Source of the DNA: Phycisphaerales bacterium
Lineage (GTDB): Bacteria; Planctomycetota; Phycisphaerae; Phycisphaerales; UBA1924
Assembly (NCBI GenBank): GCA_905339235.1
Contig: CAJPFG010000017.1
Coordinates: 62,001 to 126,000 of the forward strand
DNA: 64,000 nucleotides
Direction of reading: 5' to 3'
Shown here: positions 45,814-55,057 of the stretch, one piece after another
Layout: each line of letters starts with the position of its first letter
Numbering within the stretch: the stretch's first letter is position 1
Notes under the pieces: generated by a model
The model's database searches: none
What the model was told of the DNA's origin: nothing
What the model saw: the letters and a program-made list of their open reading frames with translations, nothing else
Made by a program: the position numbers and the translations under genes

Positions 45814-48156
45814 CTACAGGTCGTCGAAGTTGATCTCGTTCAGGTCGCTGAGTTTCTTCTGTTCCGCGTCGGTCAGTTCTGATTCGATGGCCTCCGCGGC
45901 GGTGTCGGCGCTGACCCCCCAGTGCTCGGCGAGGTTCTCGGCGATCTGGCGCTTCTCGCGCGGGTTGAACCCGCCGAAAGCCCGGCGCAGGAACACGACC
46001 GACCGCCGGAAGTGGTCTTCGTCGAGGGAACCGATGTAGTCGGCGAGCAGCGCCCACAGGACCTGGCGGGCGAGCAGCGCGTAGCGGTTGCGCTTCGACA
46101 GGCCCTCGAACCAGCCCGCGCCCAGGTCCGCAGGAACGCCCGGCGAGAGGCGGCGCGAGACCTCGCGGGCGAGGTCCTCGTTGGCCATCAGCCCGCGTTC
46201 GAGCAGGATGGCGCAGGCGTAGCCCGAGAGGAGCGGGTTGCGGTCGTCGGCGTCCGAGAGTCGCCGCAGGCGCTCGATCCACAGAGCCTCGTCCACCCGG
46301 TCGGCGTGCTCCAGCGCCAGCCCGTTCATCTCGTTCATGGCGACGATCGTCTTCTGCGCCTGCTCGTTGTCGCACCCCGCCGCGGCGTGCATCGCCAGCG
46401 CCGCCTCGACGAACAGCTCCTCGACCAGCGGCATGAGCGGCTCGGGGTCGAACTTGCGCACATCCCCGTAGCGGACGATCAAACCGAGGACGTGCGCGGC
46501 GTGGGCGATCGCGGTCATCTCGCTGGTCTCGGCCGACAACTCCTGGAGCCGCCTGCGGGCGGCGTCCATCGAGGCCATCATGCCGCACAGGCAGGCGTCG
46601 CGGACGACTTCCGCGGCGTCGGCGATCGAGGCGCACGCCTCGAGCGTGGACTTGAACTTGAAGCCGGCGGCGAGCTCGACCGTCTCGCCCAGCAGCACCG
46701 CCTCGACGAGGTGGATCTCGCTCTCGGGGCTCCATTGGAGCGTCCACCGCTCCGCCCACGTCGCGGCCTGCTGGGACGTCCGCATTGGCTTGGCGAATCC
46801 GATCCCCAGAACACGCAGGCGGTGGAGAAACGACGAGCGCCCCAGGTCGAGGAACGCCGCGTCGACCGACTTGGCCTGCCGGTTCTCCCGCAGATCGAGG
46901 GTCAGTTCCTGCTGGACCGTGGTCTTGTGCTTCTCGAGCCTGAGGCGGGAGAGCTCCCGCTCAAAGTCGGCCTGGATCGACGTGCGGCTGACACCCACGG
47001 GAAGTTCGCCGATGGCGGTGCCGACTTCAACGTGCGCGATGGCGTCCTTCACCGTGGAGAGTTCGCCGTGCCCGAGCAGCGTGATCGCGGCGTCGCGGAG
47101 GTCGGTCAGGGTGGGCGCCAGCCCTCCTTTCAAGGCCGAGAGCGTGTTGGCCAGGCGCACGCCCTCGATGGCTTCGGCGGTGGATCGGTGCGTGCCGGCC
47201 TCGCGCAGGTGGCGGGCGACCAGCGAGAGGTACCTTGACGGGAGCCCGGCCAGATCGCTCTCGCGCAGGGCGTCCCAGAGCAGGTCGAAGTAGGCGGGCG
47301 CCCGGTTTCCCGCGCCGTAGCCCGATTGCGTCGAGAGCTTGAAGTACGAGTAGGGCATCAGGGTGAACTTGCTCGAACGGCGCTGCAGCGAGGCGAGCTC
47401 GTCGTCGGTCATCGCCGGGTGCTCGCCGGTCAGGACGGGCGCGTGAAACGCCCCGACCACCGCGACGATCTTCTCGGGGGGCGTGCCGGCGGCGATCGCC
47501 TTCTCGATCTGTCGGCGCATGAACGCCTCGCGCACCAGGTTCTCCGCTTGCCAGCGCGGCTGATCTTCCTCCAGGTCGCGGAGGGAACTGCCGAACTCGT
47601 ACGCGGCCAGGCGGTAGGCGTCGTCGCTGAGGTTGTGCTCGAAATGCCGCTCCCAGTAGGTTTCGTAGTCCGCCTCGCCGGCGCGCTCGGCGTACTGCTC
47701 GTACACGCTGGGCCGCGCAGGCGGCGGGGGCGTTTCGGCGGGGGGAGGTGCTTCGGGCCCTTTGGCGGGCGGGTCTTCCGCGGCCGCGCGCCGTCGCTGG
47801 GCGTGCAGTTCGGCCTCGACATCCTGCAATGCGAGGAACACGTCCGAGGGAAGGTCGATGAACTCCGCCTTCGCGTTGTGCTCGTCTGCCCAACTCATTG
47901 CCTGGAACTCGGGGCTGTACCGGGCCAGGGGGTAGATCAGCGTTCGGACGGGAAGCGAATCGGTGTACGCCAGCAACGCGATGGGCGGCTTGGTGCCCTT
48001 GCGGGTGATCTGCGGGATCAGCCCGGAAGCGTCCGCCAGGCCTTCGATGAGCACCATCCGGGGCTTCAACGCGTCGAGATAGCGGCGCAGGTGCCATGCT
48101 CCCGCCGGCGACAGGTGCCGCACGCCAAACACGTTGACCCGCCAGGGCTTTGTCAT
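45814..48156 (-). CDS. DUF5682-like protein of the MoxR/SWIM cluster
   Basis: The 780-residue protein begins KPWRVNVFGVRHLSPAGAWHL and continues with KPRMVLIEGLADA, the start pattern of the DUF5682 family, which always seems to travel with a MoxR ATPase and a VWA protein. A Pro/Ala-rich linker lies near 150, and later there is a VVGAFHAPVLTG segment. The remainder is mostly helical. The biochemical role is unknown. The start at ATG 48156 leaves 11 bp to the MoxR stop. A longer frame upstream has no conserved sequence. Confidence 0.82.
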   Translation of the reverse strand: MTKPWRVNVFGVRHLSPAGAWHLRRYLDALKPRMVLIEGLADASGLIPQITRKGTKPPIALLAYTDSLPVRTLIYPLARYSPEFQAMSWADEHNAKAEFIDLPSDVFLALQDVEAELHAQRRRAAAEDPPAKGPEAPPPAETPPPPARPSVYEQYAERAGEADYETYWERHFEHNLSDDAYRLAAYEFGSSLRDLEEDQPRWQAENLVREAFMRRQIEKAIAAGTPPEKIVAVVGAFHAPVLTGEHPAMTDDELASLQRRSSKFTLMPYSYFKLSTQSGYGAGNRAPAYFDLLWDALRESDLAGLPSRYLSLVARHLREAGTHRSTAEAIEGVRLANTLSALKGGLAPTLTDLRDAAITLLGHGELSTVKDAIAHVEVGTAIGELPVGVSRTSIQADFERELSRLRLEKHKTTVQQELTLDLRENRQAKSVDAAFLDLGRSSFLHRLRVLGIGFAKPMRTSQQAATWAERWTLQWSPESEIHLVEAVLLGETVELAAGFKFKSTLEACASIADAAEVVRDACLCGMMASMDAARRRLQELSAETSEMTAIAHAAHVLGLIVRYGDVRKFDPEPLMPLVEELFVEAALAMHAAAGCDNEQAQKTIVAMNEMNGLALEHADRVDEALWIERLRRLSDADDRNPLLSGYACAILLERGLMANEDLAREVSRRLSPGVPADLGAGWFEGLSKRNRYALLARQVLWALLADYIGSLDEDHFRRSVVFLRRAFGGFNPREKRQIAENLAEHWGVSADTAAEAIESELTDAEQKKLSDLNEINFDDL

Positions 48157-48167
48157 AGGAGTTCGGG

Positions 48168-49307
48168 TCAGTCGTTCTGTTCGGAGCACGCCGCGTAAAG
48201 CGGCCGCCATTCGGCGCCGCGTTTCTTCAGAACGTTCGAGAGGTACTCCTGCCAGACCACCCGGTCCTTTTCCTCATCCTTGACCACGGAGCCCTGGATG
48301 GCGGAGGCAAGGTCGAGCGGGCTGACGTCGCCGCTGCCGAAGTTGCCGGCCAGCGCCATGCTATTGGCGAGCACGCTGATCGCCTCGGCGGTGCTGAGCA
48401 CGCCGCTCGGCGTCTTCAACTTTGCCTTTCCGTCGAGCGTCTGCCCGGTGCGCAACTCGCGGAAAATCGTGACCACTTTTTCGATCGCGTCGGCGGTTGG
48501 GACCTTGGCCTTCAGATCGAGATTCGTGGCGAGATCACGGACCCGCTTGGAGACGATCTCGATTTCGCTCTCGATGGTCTTGGGCGTGGGCAGCACGATG
48601 ATGTTGAACCGGCGTTTAAGCGCGGCCGACATGTCGTTCACGCCCTTGTCCCGCGTGTTGGCCGTGGCGATGACGGAGAACCCGCGCTTGGCCGGTACTT
48701 CGCTCTTGAGTTCGGGGATGGAGATGGTCTTCTCCGACAGGATCGAGATCATCGCGTCCTGCACCTCCGAGGCGCAGCGCGTGATTTCCTCGAATCTGGC
48801 GAGCGAGCCGGATTCCATGGCGCGGAGGATGGGACTGGGGATGAGCGCCTCGGGGCTTGGGCCGCGGGCGATCAGCATGGCATAGTTCCAGGTGTAGCGG
48901 ACATTCTCCTCGGTGGTGCCCGCGGTGCCCTGCACGACCTTGCCCGAGTCGCCGTTGATCGCCGCGGCGAGGTGCTCGCTCAGCCAACTCTTGGCGGTTC
49001 CCGGCTCGCCGATCAGCAGGAGTGCGCGATCGGTCACAAGCGTGGAGATCGCGATCTCGACCAGCCGCTGGTGCCCGATGTATTTGGGGGTGATCCTGGT
49101 GTCGCCGACGCTCCCGCCGGTGATGTAGGTCAGCACCGCCCTGGGAGACATCCGCCAGCCGGGGGGCTTTTCGAACTTGTCCGCGGCGATGATCGCCTCG
49201 ATCTCGCGGGCGAACAGGACTTCCGCCGGGGCGCGGAGCACGGCCGCCGCGGCGCCGTTGCTGCTGGCCGTCTGTTCGTCTCCGCCTGTGGTGGACCGCT
49301 TGGCCAT
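48168..49307 (-). CDS. MoxR-family AAA+ ATPase
   Basis: The 379-residue AAA+ protein has Walker A GEPGTAKS (about residue 96-103), with SWLSEHLAAAI after it, a Walker B-like ARFEEITRC, sensor 1 VIATANTRDKG and an arginine-containing second region SAALKRRFNIIVLP. MoxR ATPases act as chaperones that mature or activate partner enzymes, commonly with VWA proteins. The gene sits in the middle of the operon between the HEAT-repeat and DUF5682-like genes. Confidence 0.93.
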   Translation of the reverse strand: MAKRSTTGGDEQTASSNGAAAAVLRAPAEVLFAREIEAIIAADKFEKPPGWRMSPRAVLTYITGGSVGDTRITPKYIGHQRLVEIAISTLVTDRALLLIGEPGTAKSWLSEHLAAAINGDSGKVVQGTAGTTEENVRYTWNYAMLIARGPSPEALIPSPILRAMESGSLARFEEITRCASEVQDAMISILSEKTISIPELKSEVPAKRGFSVIATANTRDKGVNDMSAALKRRFNIIVLPTPKTIESEIEIVSKRVRDLATNLDLKAKVPTADAIEKVVTIFRELRTGQTLDGKAKLKTPSGVLSTAEAISVLANSMALAGNFGSGDVSPLDLASAIQGSVVKDEEKDRVVWQEYLSNVLKKRGAEWRPLYAACSEQND

Positions 49308-49317
49308 TTCGTGATCC

Positions 49318-51117
49318 TCACTCGGGTTTGTTCTTGAGTTCGAGCACCGATCCCATGAGACGATCCACCATCTTCTCGGGCAACGTTGGCAGGACCGCCT
49401 CGAACTTCGTGTACTCGACCTTGGGAAGCGCGGCGATCATCTCGTCGTACCAGTACCAGTAATAGCCATGGTGCGACGCCTTGGCCTGCTGCTTCAGCGC
49501 GTCGATGATGGCGTCCGCGGCGCCGGGGTGGCCGACACGGACCATCGTGTACAGCACATCGTGTCTCTCTTCCGGCTTCATGGCCGCGAACTGCTCCGAC
49601 AGGAACTGGTTGAGTTCCGAGTGTTGCGCGCGGGCCAGCCGGCAGACCAGTTGAACGGCTCCGGCGCCGATCGCCGCGTCGAGCCATCGCGGGTCGAGTT
49701 CGCGCCGCGTTCTCCTGTCGTCCGGCACATAGATGCCCGCCCATCGCCAGGACTGGAAGCCGCCATGGCCCGACATGAGCACGCTCGCCAGCGCCTCGGC
49801 TCGCTCCTGTTCGGGGCCCTTCCTGCCGCGTTTGGGCGCGAGGCCGGCGAGGAGCGGGCGAAACTCCTCGTAGAACGACGCGGGCGTCATAGTCTCGCGG
49901 GCCGCGTCGAACGCGGGCTCGAGCATCATCCCGGAGAGCGACTTGTGTGCCGCGACGAGGCGCTGCTGCATCCGGGGTGTGCCCCGCGCGAGCACGCGGG
50001 CGAGAAGTTCGTTGAAGTCCTGTCCCGAGGGCTCCGACTTCATCTTCGCAAAGACCGGCACCTGCTCGAAACACCGCAGCAGGAAGGCCTCGGCGTCCGC
50101 GTCGGATCTCCCTTCCAGCCCGAGCACAAGATGTTGCAGCCGCTCGATCGCGGGGCCTTGCTGCTTGGCGTCCTTCGCGGCGATGGCGGCGGCGAGTTGC
50201 TGATCGGCCTTGGCGAGCACGTAGTCGCGAATCTCCGGTAGTTCGTTCGCCCGAAGATGGTCGATGAAGAGTTCGAGGTCCGCACCGTCGATGGCTCGCT
50301 TCAGCGCGCCCACCACATCGGCCGCGGCGTTGGCGGTGGCGCTGAGGGCCCTCAGGGCGGCGGCTCGAACATCCCGGGCCTTGGCCTTGACATGCTCGAG
50401 CAGGAGCCCCAGGTCGGGGCCGGTCGCGTCAAGGCATTCGATCGCCGCGACCCGGATTTCCTTCGACCCCTCGTCGAGGGCTCGGCGGACGATCTCGCGC
50501 GAGCCTTCGGGATCGAGTTTGTGCAGCAGCCGCAGACGATGCAGGTGTCCGCCCCTCCCCTTGAGATCGAGCGTCGTCCGCAGTTCCGGCACGATCGCCC
50601 CGCCGTACATCGGCAGCACCTTCTCGGCGAGCAGTCCGGCGATCTCCGGATAGGGGTCGTCGAGGGCCTTCAGCGCCGGTCTTACCAGGCGGAGGTCCTT
50701 GAACGTGCCGCGCTCGACCGCGTCGCGGATGAGCTCGAGCCGCCCCGAACCGGTCGAGGCGAGCGCCTCCAGCAGCGGCTTGAGGACGCGGGCGCTCGTC
50801 TGCGTCTCGCGCCCTCCCAGATCGGTGGTCTCCAGCGCCGCGTGCTCGCCGGCGGCGCCGGTTTCGCCCTGCGTGTACAGGATCGCGTTGACCAGCGTCG
50901 CCAGGTCGAGGAGCGCCGCGGAAGCGGTCTTCTCGTTGCTGTCCACGACCGCCTGGGCCGCCTGCGCGACCCGGCCAAAGACGGGGGCCTTGGCCCCGGC
51001 CTGCTCGAGCGGCGCGATGAGTTTCCTGAGGCGAAAGTCGCCTCCCGCGACGGCGCCTCCCGCGATCGCGAGCCGCCGGACTTCCTCGTGCACCTGGACC
51101 AGAACAGAGATGCTCAT
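49318..51117 (-). CDS. HEAT-repeat protein of the MoxR/SWIM cluster
   Basis: The 599-residue protein is made mostly of paired helices. HEAT-like units are clear from about 190 to 320: SKEIRVAAIECLDATGPDLG, ARDVRAAALRALSATANAA. Such proteins are binding scaffolds. In related clusters this place is often taken by a DUF5691 protein, and this may be a diverged member. The ATG at 51117 is preferred as GAGG lies six bases before it; a TTG at 51135 overlapping the SWIM gene stop is the alternative. It lies 10 bp upstream of the MoxR gene. Confidence 0.8.
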   Translation of the reverse strand: MSISVLVQVHEEVRRLAIAGGAVAGGDFRLRKLIAPLEQAGAKAPVFGRVAQAAQAVVDSNEKTASAALLDLATLVNAILYTQGETGAAGEHAALETTDLGGRETQTSARVLKPLLEALASTGSGRLELIRDAVERGTFKDLRLVRPALKALDDPYPEIAGLLAEKVLPMYGGAIVPELRTTLDLKGRGGHLHRLRLLHKLDPEGSREIVRRALDEGSKEIRVAAIECLDATGPDLGLLLEHVKAKARDVRAAALRALSATANAAADVVGALKRAIDGADLELFIDHLRANELPEIRDYVLAKADQQLAAAIAAKDAKQQGPAIERLQHLVLGLEGRSDADAEAFLLRCFEQVPVFAKMKSEPSGQDFNELLARVLARGTPRMQQRLVAAHKSLSGMMLEPAFDAARETMTPASFYEEFRPLLAGLAPKRGRKGPEQERAEALASVLMSGHGGFQSWRWAGIYVPDDRRTRRELDPRWLDAAIGAGAVQLVCRLARAQHSELNQFLSEQFAAMKPEERHDVLYTMVRVGHPGAADAIIDALKQQAKASHHGYYWYWYDEMIAALPKVEYTKFEAVLPTLPEKMVDRLMGSVLELKNKPE

Positions 51118-51131
51118 CAACGGCCTCGCAC

Positions 51132-52568
51132 TCAAAGGGTCAGTCGTACGACGCTCGAATCGGTGACAACGCCCAGGGGTTTGACTTCCAGTTTGCGCCG
51201 GTCGAGGTCATGGCGGAATCGCACGATCAGTGTCTGGTTCTCGTGCAAGCCGCGGGGCACCAGTTGCAGCAGGTGGCAGCTCGGCGGTTCCTCGGTCATG
51301 CCGCGGTCGGTCATGGTGAGCCTTTCACCGTGCGCATCCTCGACGACGGGGACGCCCCCGACCCGGCCGATGCGACGGAACCGCAGCGCGTAGATCGGCT
51401 GCTTGTCCGCGAGCGGGGCCTTGAGGTTGTTGCGCACTTCCTTGATCACGGGCGCGAAGTCGGCCCGGGCGTGATCACGGACGCACTGGAAATCGCGCGG
51501 CTCTGCCGGGCGGGGCGTCATGCCATCCCACCGGACGCGCGGGTTGACGTCCCCGGGGTACACGCAGAGATCTTTGACCTGCGCAACCTGGAAGAAACTG
51601 TCGTCGCTCTTGATGTACTTCACGGCCTTGTATGGCCGGAAGTTCTGGGTGATCTGGATCCGTCCGGAGTTGAGGTTCATCCAGGCGCCGGTGTCCACGT
51701 ACTCCTGCCGCGCGGCGTCATCGTGGGAGTTGAAGGCCAGTTGCAGGAGTTCGACGTCGTTCTGCACCAGGCCGGCCGCCTTGAGCTCCGCGAGCTGCCA
51801 GGCGTGCCCCAGCCACGCGGCGATGGCGGTGTCGGTCTCGGGTTTCAGGTCCGGATCGTCCAGGCGGCGCTGGAGGTACGCCCGACCCTGCTTGACGAGC
51901 GAATGCAGGCGGGCGAGGTGATCGAGCGCCTCGCTGTATACCGCCTCTCCCGGGCTTGAAGTCTCGGTTTCCGTGAACAGATTGGTGTAGCGATGGAGCG
52001 CCGCCTGCGCGCCGGGCAGGTACGCGTTGCCGAGGTGCTTGGCTTTGTCCTCGATCTCCCTCGCGGCCTTGGGATTCATGTTGCCGATGCCGATCCGGGT
52101 CAGGTCCAGAGTCAGTTTTTCGAGCAGGTCAAGCCCGTCCAGTTGGGCTTTGATCTTTTTGGCCAGCGCGTCCTTGTTGACTGTTCGGGGCTTTTCCGCC
52201 TCTTCCTTCTTCTTCTCGGCCCGGCTCGCCAGTTTCTCGCGCTTCTCCGCGAGGTCCGCGGGCACCTCGCCGGTCTTGAACGAGGGTTTCTTGAGGACGT
52301 ACGCGAACATCAGCCCGACGCAGTGCTTGCAGGGGAACTGCCGGCTCGGGCACGAGCATCGGTAGGTCGGCTGATCGGGCCGCGCAAAGTCGCAGGAGAC
52401 CTGATAGGGCTCCTTGCCCGATCCCGCGCATTGGCCGAACAGGATCGTTTCATCGGAATCAATATGCAGCGCGGTGAGCTTGCCTTTCATCACCAGCGCC
52501 CGCCCGTTCTTCGCTGCATCCGCGTTGGGAGAAGCGGACTCGACGTACGACTCATCGATGCTGATCAT
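51132..52568 (-). CDS. SWIM zinc-finger protein
   Basis: The 478-residue protein has a SWIM zinc finger near residues 70-85, CSCPSRQFPCKHCVG, matching Cys-x-Cys-xn-Cys-x-His. A long charged coiled-coil-like stretch (LAEKREKLASRAEKKKEEAEK) follows, and the rest is a mixed domain without a clear match. SWIM fingers bind DNA or proteins. It is the first gene of the minus-strand operon, divergent from 52712, and would carry the operon promoter in the 143-base gap. Confidence 0.88.
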   Translation of the reverse strand: MISIDESYVESASPNADAAKNGRALVMKGKLTALHIDSDETILFGQCAGSGKEPYQVSCDFARPDQPTYRCSCPSRQFPCKHCVGLMFAYVLKKPSFKTGEVPADLAEKREKLASRAEKKKEEAEKPRTVNKDALAKKIKAQLDGLDLLEKLTLDLTRIGIGNMNPKAAREIEDKAKHLGNAYLPGAQAALHRYTNLFTETETSSPGEAVYSEALDHLARLHSLVKQGRAYLQRRLDDPDLKPETDTAIAAWLGHAWQLAELKAAGLVQNDVELLQLAFNSHDDAARQEYVDTGAWMNLNSGRIQITQNFRPYKAVKYIKSDDSFFQVAQVKDLCVYPGDVNPRVRWDGMTPRPAEPRDFQCVRDHARADFAPVIKEVRNNLKAPLADKQPIYALRFRRIGRVGGVPVVEDAHGERLTMTDRGMTEEPPSCHLLQLVPRGLHENQTLIVRFRHDLDRRKLEVKPLGVVTDSSVVRLTL

Positions 52569-52711
52569 GAAACCCTACAAGCCTCCAAAGTGCCGGAAGT
52601 CCGGACCGGGTGTTGATTTGGTGGCCCGCGGCGGCGGGACGGATTCTCAGCCTATCACAAGGACGGCTCGCCCGCCAGTTGGTACATTGGTACCGCACAG
52701 GAGGCTTTGCC

Positions 52712-53383
52712 ATGCCCGAAGATCAAGATCGGCCGCGTGACCCGCTGGGCCTGGACGACGTTGACCGGCGGATCCGCATCAATGAGATTGAGGAACAGGT
52801 GAGCGCCCTGGGCGGGACTCTCCACGAGACCGGCGAGGAGTGCTCTCCGGAAATCAAGGAGCAGTTCCTGAAGAACATCATCGACTGGGAGAACGGTCCC
52901 CTCGGCACCGAGATGGAGGAACTTGCGAAGGAAGGGGTCAAGCTGCCGCCGCCGCAGGAGGTCTCCGACGCCGGCCTTCACGACAAACTGTGGGCGCTGA
53001 TCCACGCGCTGGCGGCGCGCAATACGTTTCTGCATCACACCGATCACATGAGCGATCGCCAACTCTACGAGCACCTCTGGAACGACAGTCTGAGAGAAGT
53101 GAACCCGATCATGCCGAGAAACTCGGGCTGGAACTACCACATCGACTTCATCAGCAGCGGCAGCGAGGAAGACATCCAGATCGGTCTGCGCTACTACGAC
53201 AGCGAAGAAGATCGGCAGCGCTGGGCGCGGGACTTCCCGAACACGGTCATCCCGCCGCACGAGGACTTGCCCTACGACCGGGATCGGCTGCTGCCTCAGG
53301 CGAAGTACGAGGCCCTGGAAATGGACGGCGACTTCGATCCGGAGGAGGGGCTTGACGCGGAGGAACCGGGCGACGAGTCATGA
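52712..53383 (+). CDS. Acidic protein of unknown function
   Basis: The 223-residue protein starts at ATG 52712 with CAGGAGG at a good distance. It is strongly acidic (many Glu/Asp, ending DEEGLDAEEPGDES-like). Segments include SALGGTLHETGEECSPEIKE, WALIHALAARNTFLHHTDHMSD and GWNYHIDFISSGSEEDIQ. It is soluble. I do not recognise the family. A second small gene follows 21 bp later on the same strand, so they form a pair. Confidence 0.75.
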   Translation: MPEDQDRPRDPLGLDDVDRRIRINEIEEQVSALGGTLHETGEECSPEIKEQFLKNIIDWENGPLGTEMEELAKEGVKLPPPQEVSDAGLHDKLWALIHALAARNTFLHHTDHMSDRQLYEHLWNDSLREVNPIMPRNSGWNYHIDFISSGSEEDIQIGLRYYDSEEDRQRWARDFPNTVIPPHEDLPYDRDRLLPQAKYEALEMDGDFDPEEGLDAEEPGDES

Positions 53384-53404
53384 TGGAGATTCCAAAGGAG
53401 CGGC

Positions 53405-53851
53405 ATGGCCGGCAAGCCTCCCAATCTGATCGCGATCGACCACGATGACTACCACGCCAAGTACGTGGGGCGACTTTCCGACGGTCGCCAGTTTTTCCTG
53501 ACGACACCGTTCGAACCTGCGATTGATGGGCCGGGGCGCGAGTTCCTGGCGGTCTTTCTGTTCGATGCCAAGGGCGCGTTTCTGGAAGCAAGGATTGACG
53601 ACTTCGGCACGCGGGCGTCACTCGATGAAACGAGGGCGAACGCGCTCCTGGAACAGCGGCTCCGCGAACTGGGAGAGGTGACGTACGGTCGAATCCGAGT
53701 CGCGCCGTTCTCCGTCGAGCGGTTCAGTTCCACATTTGGGCTGATCGCCAGGCCGCCCGAGGAAGAGGGTGACGAATGGGCCGTCGAACTTCAACCCGGC
53801 AACTACATGGCCTTTTTCGCGCCCTGGAACAGCGGTACCTATGACACATGA
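53405..53851 (+). CDS. Small soluble protein of unknown function
   Basis: The 148-residue protein is preceded by AAAGGAG. It begins NLIAIDHDDYHAKYVG and has GRQFFLTTPFEPAIDG, LAVFLFDAKGAFLEARIDD and a C-terminal MAFFAPWNSGTYDT. Beta-rich patterns predominate. No family recognised. Its end overlaps the convergent NUDIX gene by 13 bp. Confidence 0.75.
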   Translation: MAGKPPNLIAIDHDDYHAKYVGRLSDGRQFFLTTPFEPAIDGPGREFLAVFLFDAKGAFLEARIDDFGTRASLDETRANALLEQRLRELGEVTYGRIRVAPFSVERFSSTFGLIARPPEEEGDEWAVELQPGNYMAFFAPWNSGTYDT

Positions 53852-54417
53852 TGCGCCCATCCGCGTAGCGCGAGGTGGTAAAACGCCGCCACCACCAGTG
53901 AATGGTGGATGACGCCGCGCGCAACCAGCGCAGGCACCTCGGTCAGTTTGACCAGCCGCACCGCGATCTCCTCGCTTCCGTCGAGGTGTTGCGAACCCTT
54001 CAGGACCGCGTTGCGCACCAGCCCCGTGTGCACGCGGTTGTTCTGCATCGCCGGGTTGGCGGAGACCACGCCGATCATCTCGACCCGTGCGCCGGCGTAG
54101 CCGGTTTCTTCGAGCAGTTCGCGTTCGCACGCCGCCGCGGGCGTCTCACCGGGATCGACGATGCCCCCGGGTAGTTCCAGCGTCACCTCGCCCAGGCCGT
54201 GGCGGAACTGCTCGATCATGACGACGTGCCCGTCCGGAGTGAGCGCGGCCACGTTGCACCAGTCGGCGGTGTCGAGGAAGACGAAATCGCCGGCGCGCCC
54301 GGTGGCCGGAGATTCGCAGCGATGCTCGTTGAGCGTAAACATGCGGGTCTTCGCGATCTCGCGGGTCGGGCCCACCCGCCACGGGGGAACCAGCGTCCCA
54401 TAGTCGCCTTGTGCCAT
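53839..54417 (-). CDS. NUDIX hydrolase, ADP-ribose pyrophosphatase-like
   Basis: The 192-residue protein contains a complete NUDIX box, starting GGIVDPGETPAAACERE and finishing LLEETGY, with every catalytic Glu in place. The preceding VVMIEQFRHGLGEVTLELPGG is typical of ADP-ribose pyrophosphatase-type members, which hydrolyse ADP-ribose or related nucleoside diphosphates. The ATG at 54417 has GGAGG seven bases before it; a TTG two codons earlier is less likely. The substrate is inferred only. Confidence 0.93.
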   Translation of the reverse strand: MAQGDYGTLVPPWRVGPTREIAKTRMFTLNEHRCESPATGRAGDFVFLDTADWCNVAALTPDGHVVMIEQFRHGLGEVTLELPGGIVDPGETPAAACERELLEETGYAGARVEMIGVVSANPAMQNNRVHTGLVRNAVLKGSQHLDGSEEIAVRLVKLTEVPALVARGVIHHSLVVAAFYHLALRGWAHHVS

Positions 54418-54470
54418 GAGCAAGCCTCCGAAACCCGCCGGTGCGCAATCCGAATAACGAGTCCGTGATT

Positions 54471-55055
54471 ATGGACACGATTCTTGGCCTGTGTATCGGC
54501 GTGGCCCTCGCGGCGGCGTGCGGGATGCGCGTCTTCGCGCCGCTCCTCATCGTCAGCCTCGGGGCCCACGCCGGGCTCGTCCCCCTGGGCGAGTCGTTCG
54601 CATGGCTGGGAACGTGGGGCGCGACGATCGCGCTGGGAACGGCGACGGTCGTCGAGTTCGGGGCGTCGAGCGTGCCGTGGGTCGAGCATGCGCTCGATGC
54701 GGTCGCATCGCCGGCGGCGATCATCGCCGGAACCCTGCTGGCCGCGTCGCAGTTGGAACACCTTCCGCCCGGCGCGGCATGGTTCCTGGCGCTGATCGCG
54801 GGCGGGGGCGCGGCCGGGCTGACCCAGGCCGCGGGTGTAACTACGCGCGGGGCTTCGACCGTCACGACCGCCGGGTTGCTCAACCCGTTCCTGAACGCGG
54901 TGCAGAGCATCGCGTCGCTGGTGGTGTCGGTCGTCGCGGTGGTGGTGCCGGTGCTGGCGGCGGTGCTGGTGCTGACGACCGCGGTCGTGGTGGGGCGGTG
55001 GTGGTGGAGGCGCCGGGCGAAGCGGCTGCACCTGGGCGTGCCGTTGGCGGCCTGA
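54471..55055 (+). CDS. DUF4126-like membrane protein
   Basis: The 194-residue protein is almost wholly hydrophobic. It opens MDTILGLCIGVALAAACGMRVFAPLL, has VEFGASSVPWVEHALDAVASPAAIIAGTLL and ends in a Val-rich segment followed by WWWRRRAKRL. The pattern of short helices with Gly-Met-Arg near the first matches DUF4126. Function is unknown. A GTG at 54441 is an alternative start. It converges on the phosphatase gene with a two-base gap. Confidence 0.8.
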   Translation: MDTILGLCIGVALAAACGMRVFAPLLIVSLGAHAGLVPLGESFAWLGTWGATIALGTATVVEFGASSVPWVEHALDAVASPAAIIAGTLLAASQLEHLPPGAAWFLALIAGGGAAGLTQAAGVTTRGASTVTTAGLLNPFLNAVQSIASLVVSVVAVVVPVLAAVLVLTTAVVVGRWWWRRRAKRLHLGVPLAA

Positions 55056-55057
55056 CC

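Noticed and set aside
45922..47238. A long plus-strand frame opposite the DUF5682-like gene
   Set aside because: It is Gly/Arg/Glu-rich without family signals, while the minus strand fits the operon with small gaps.
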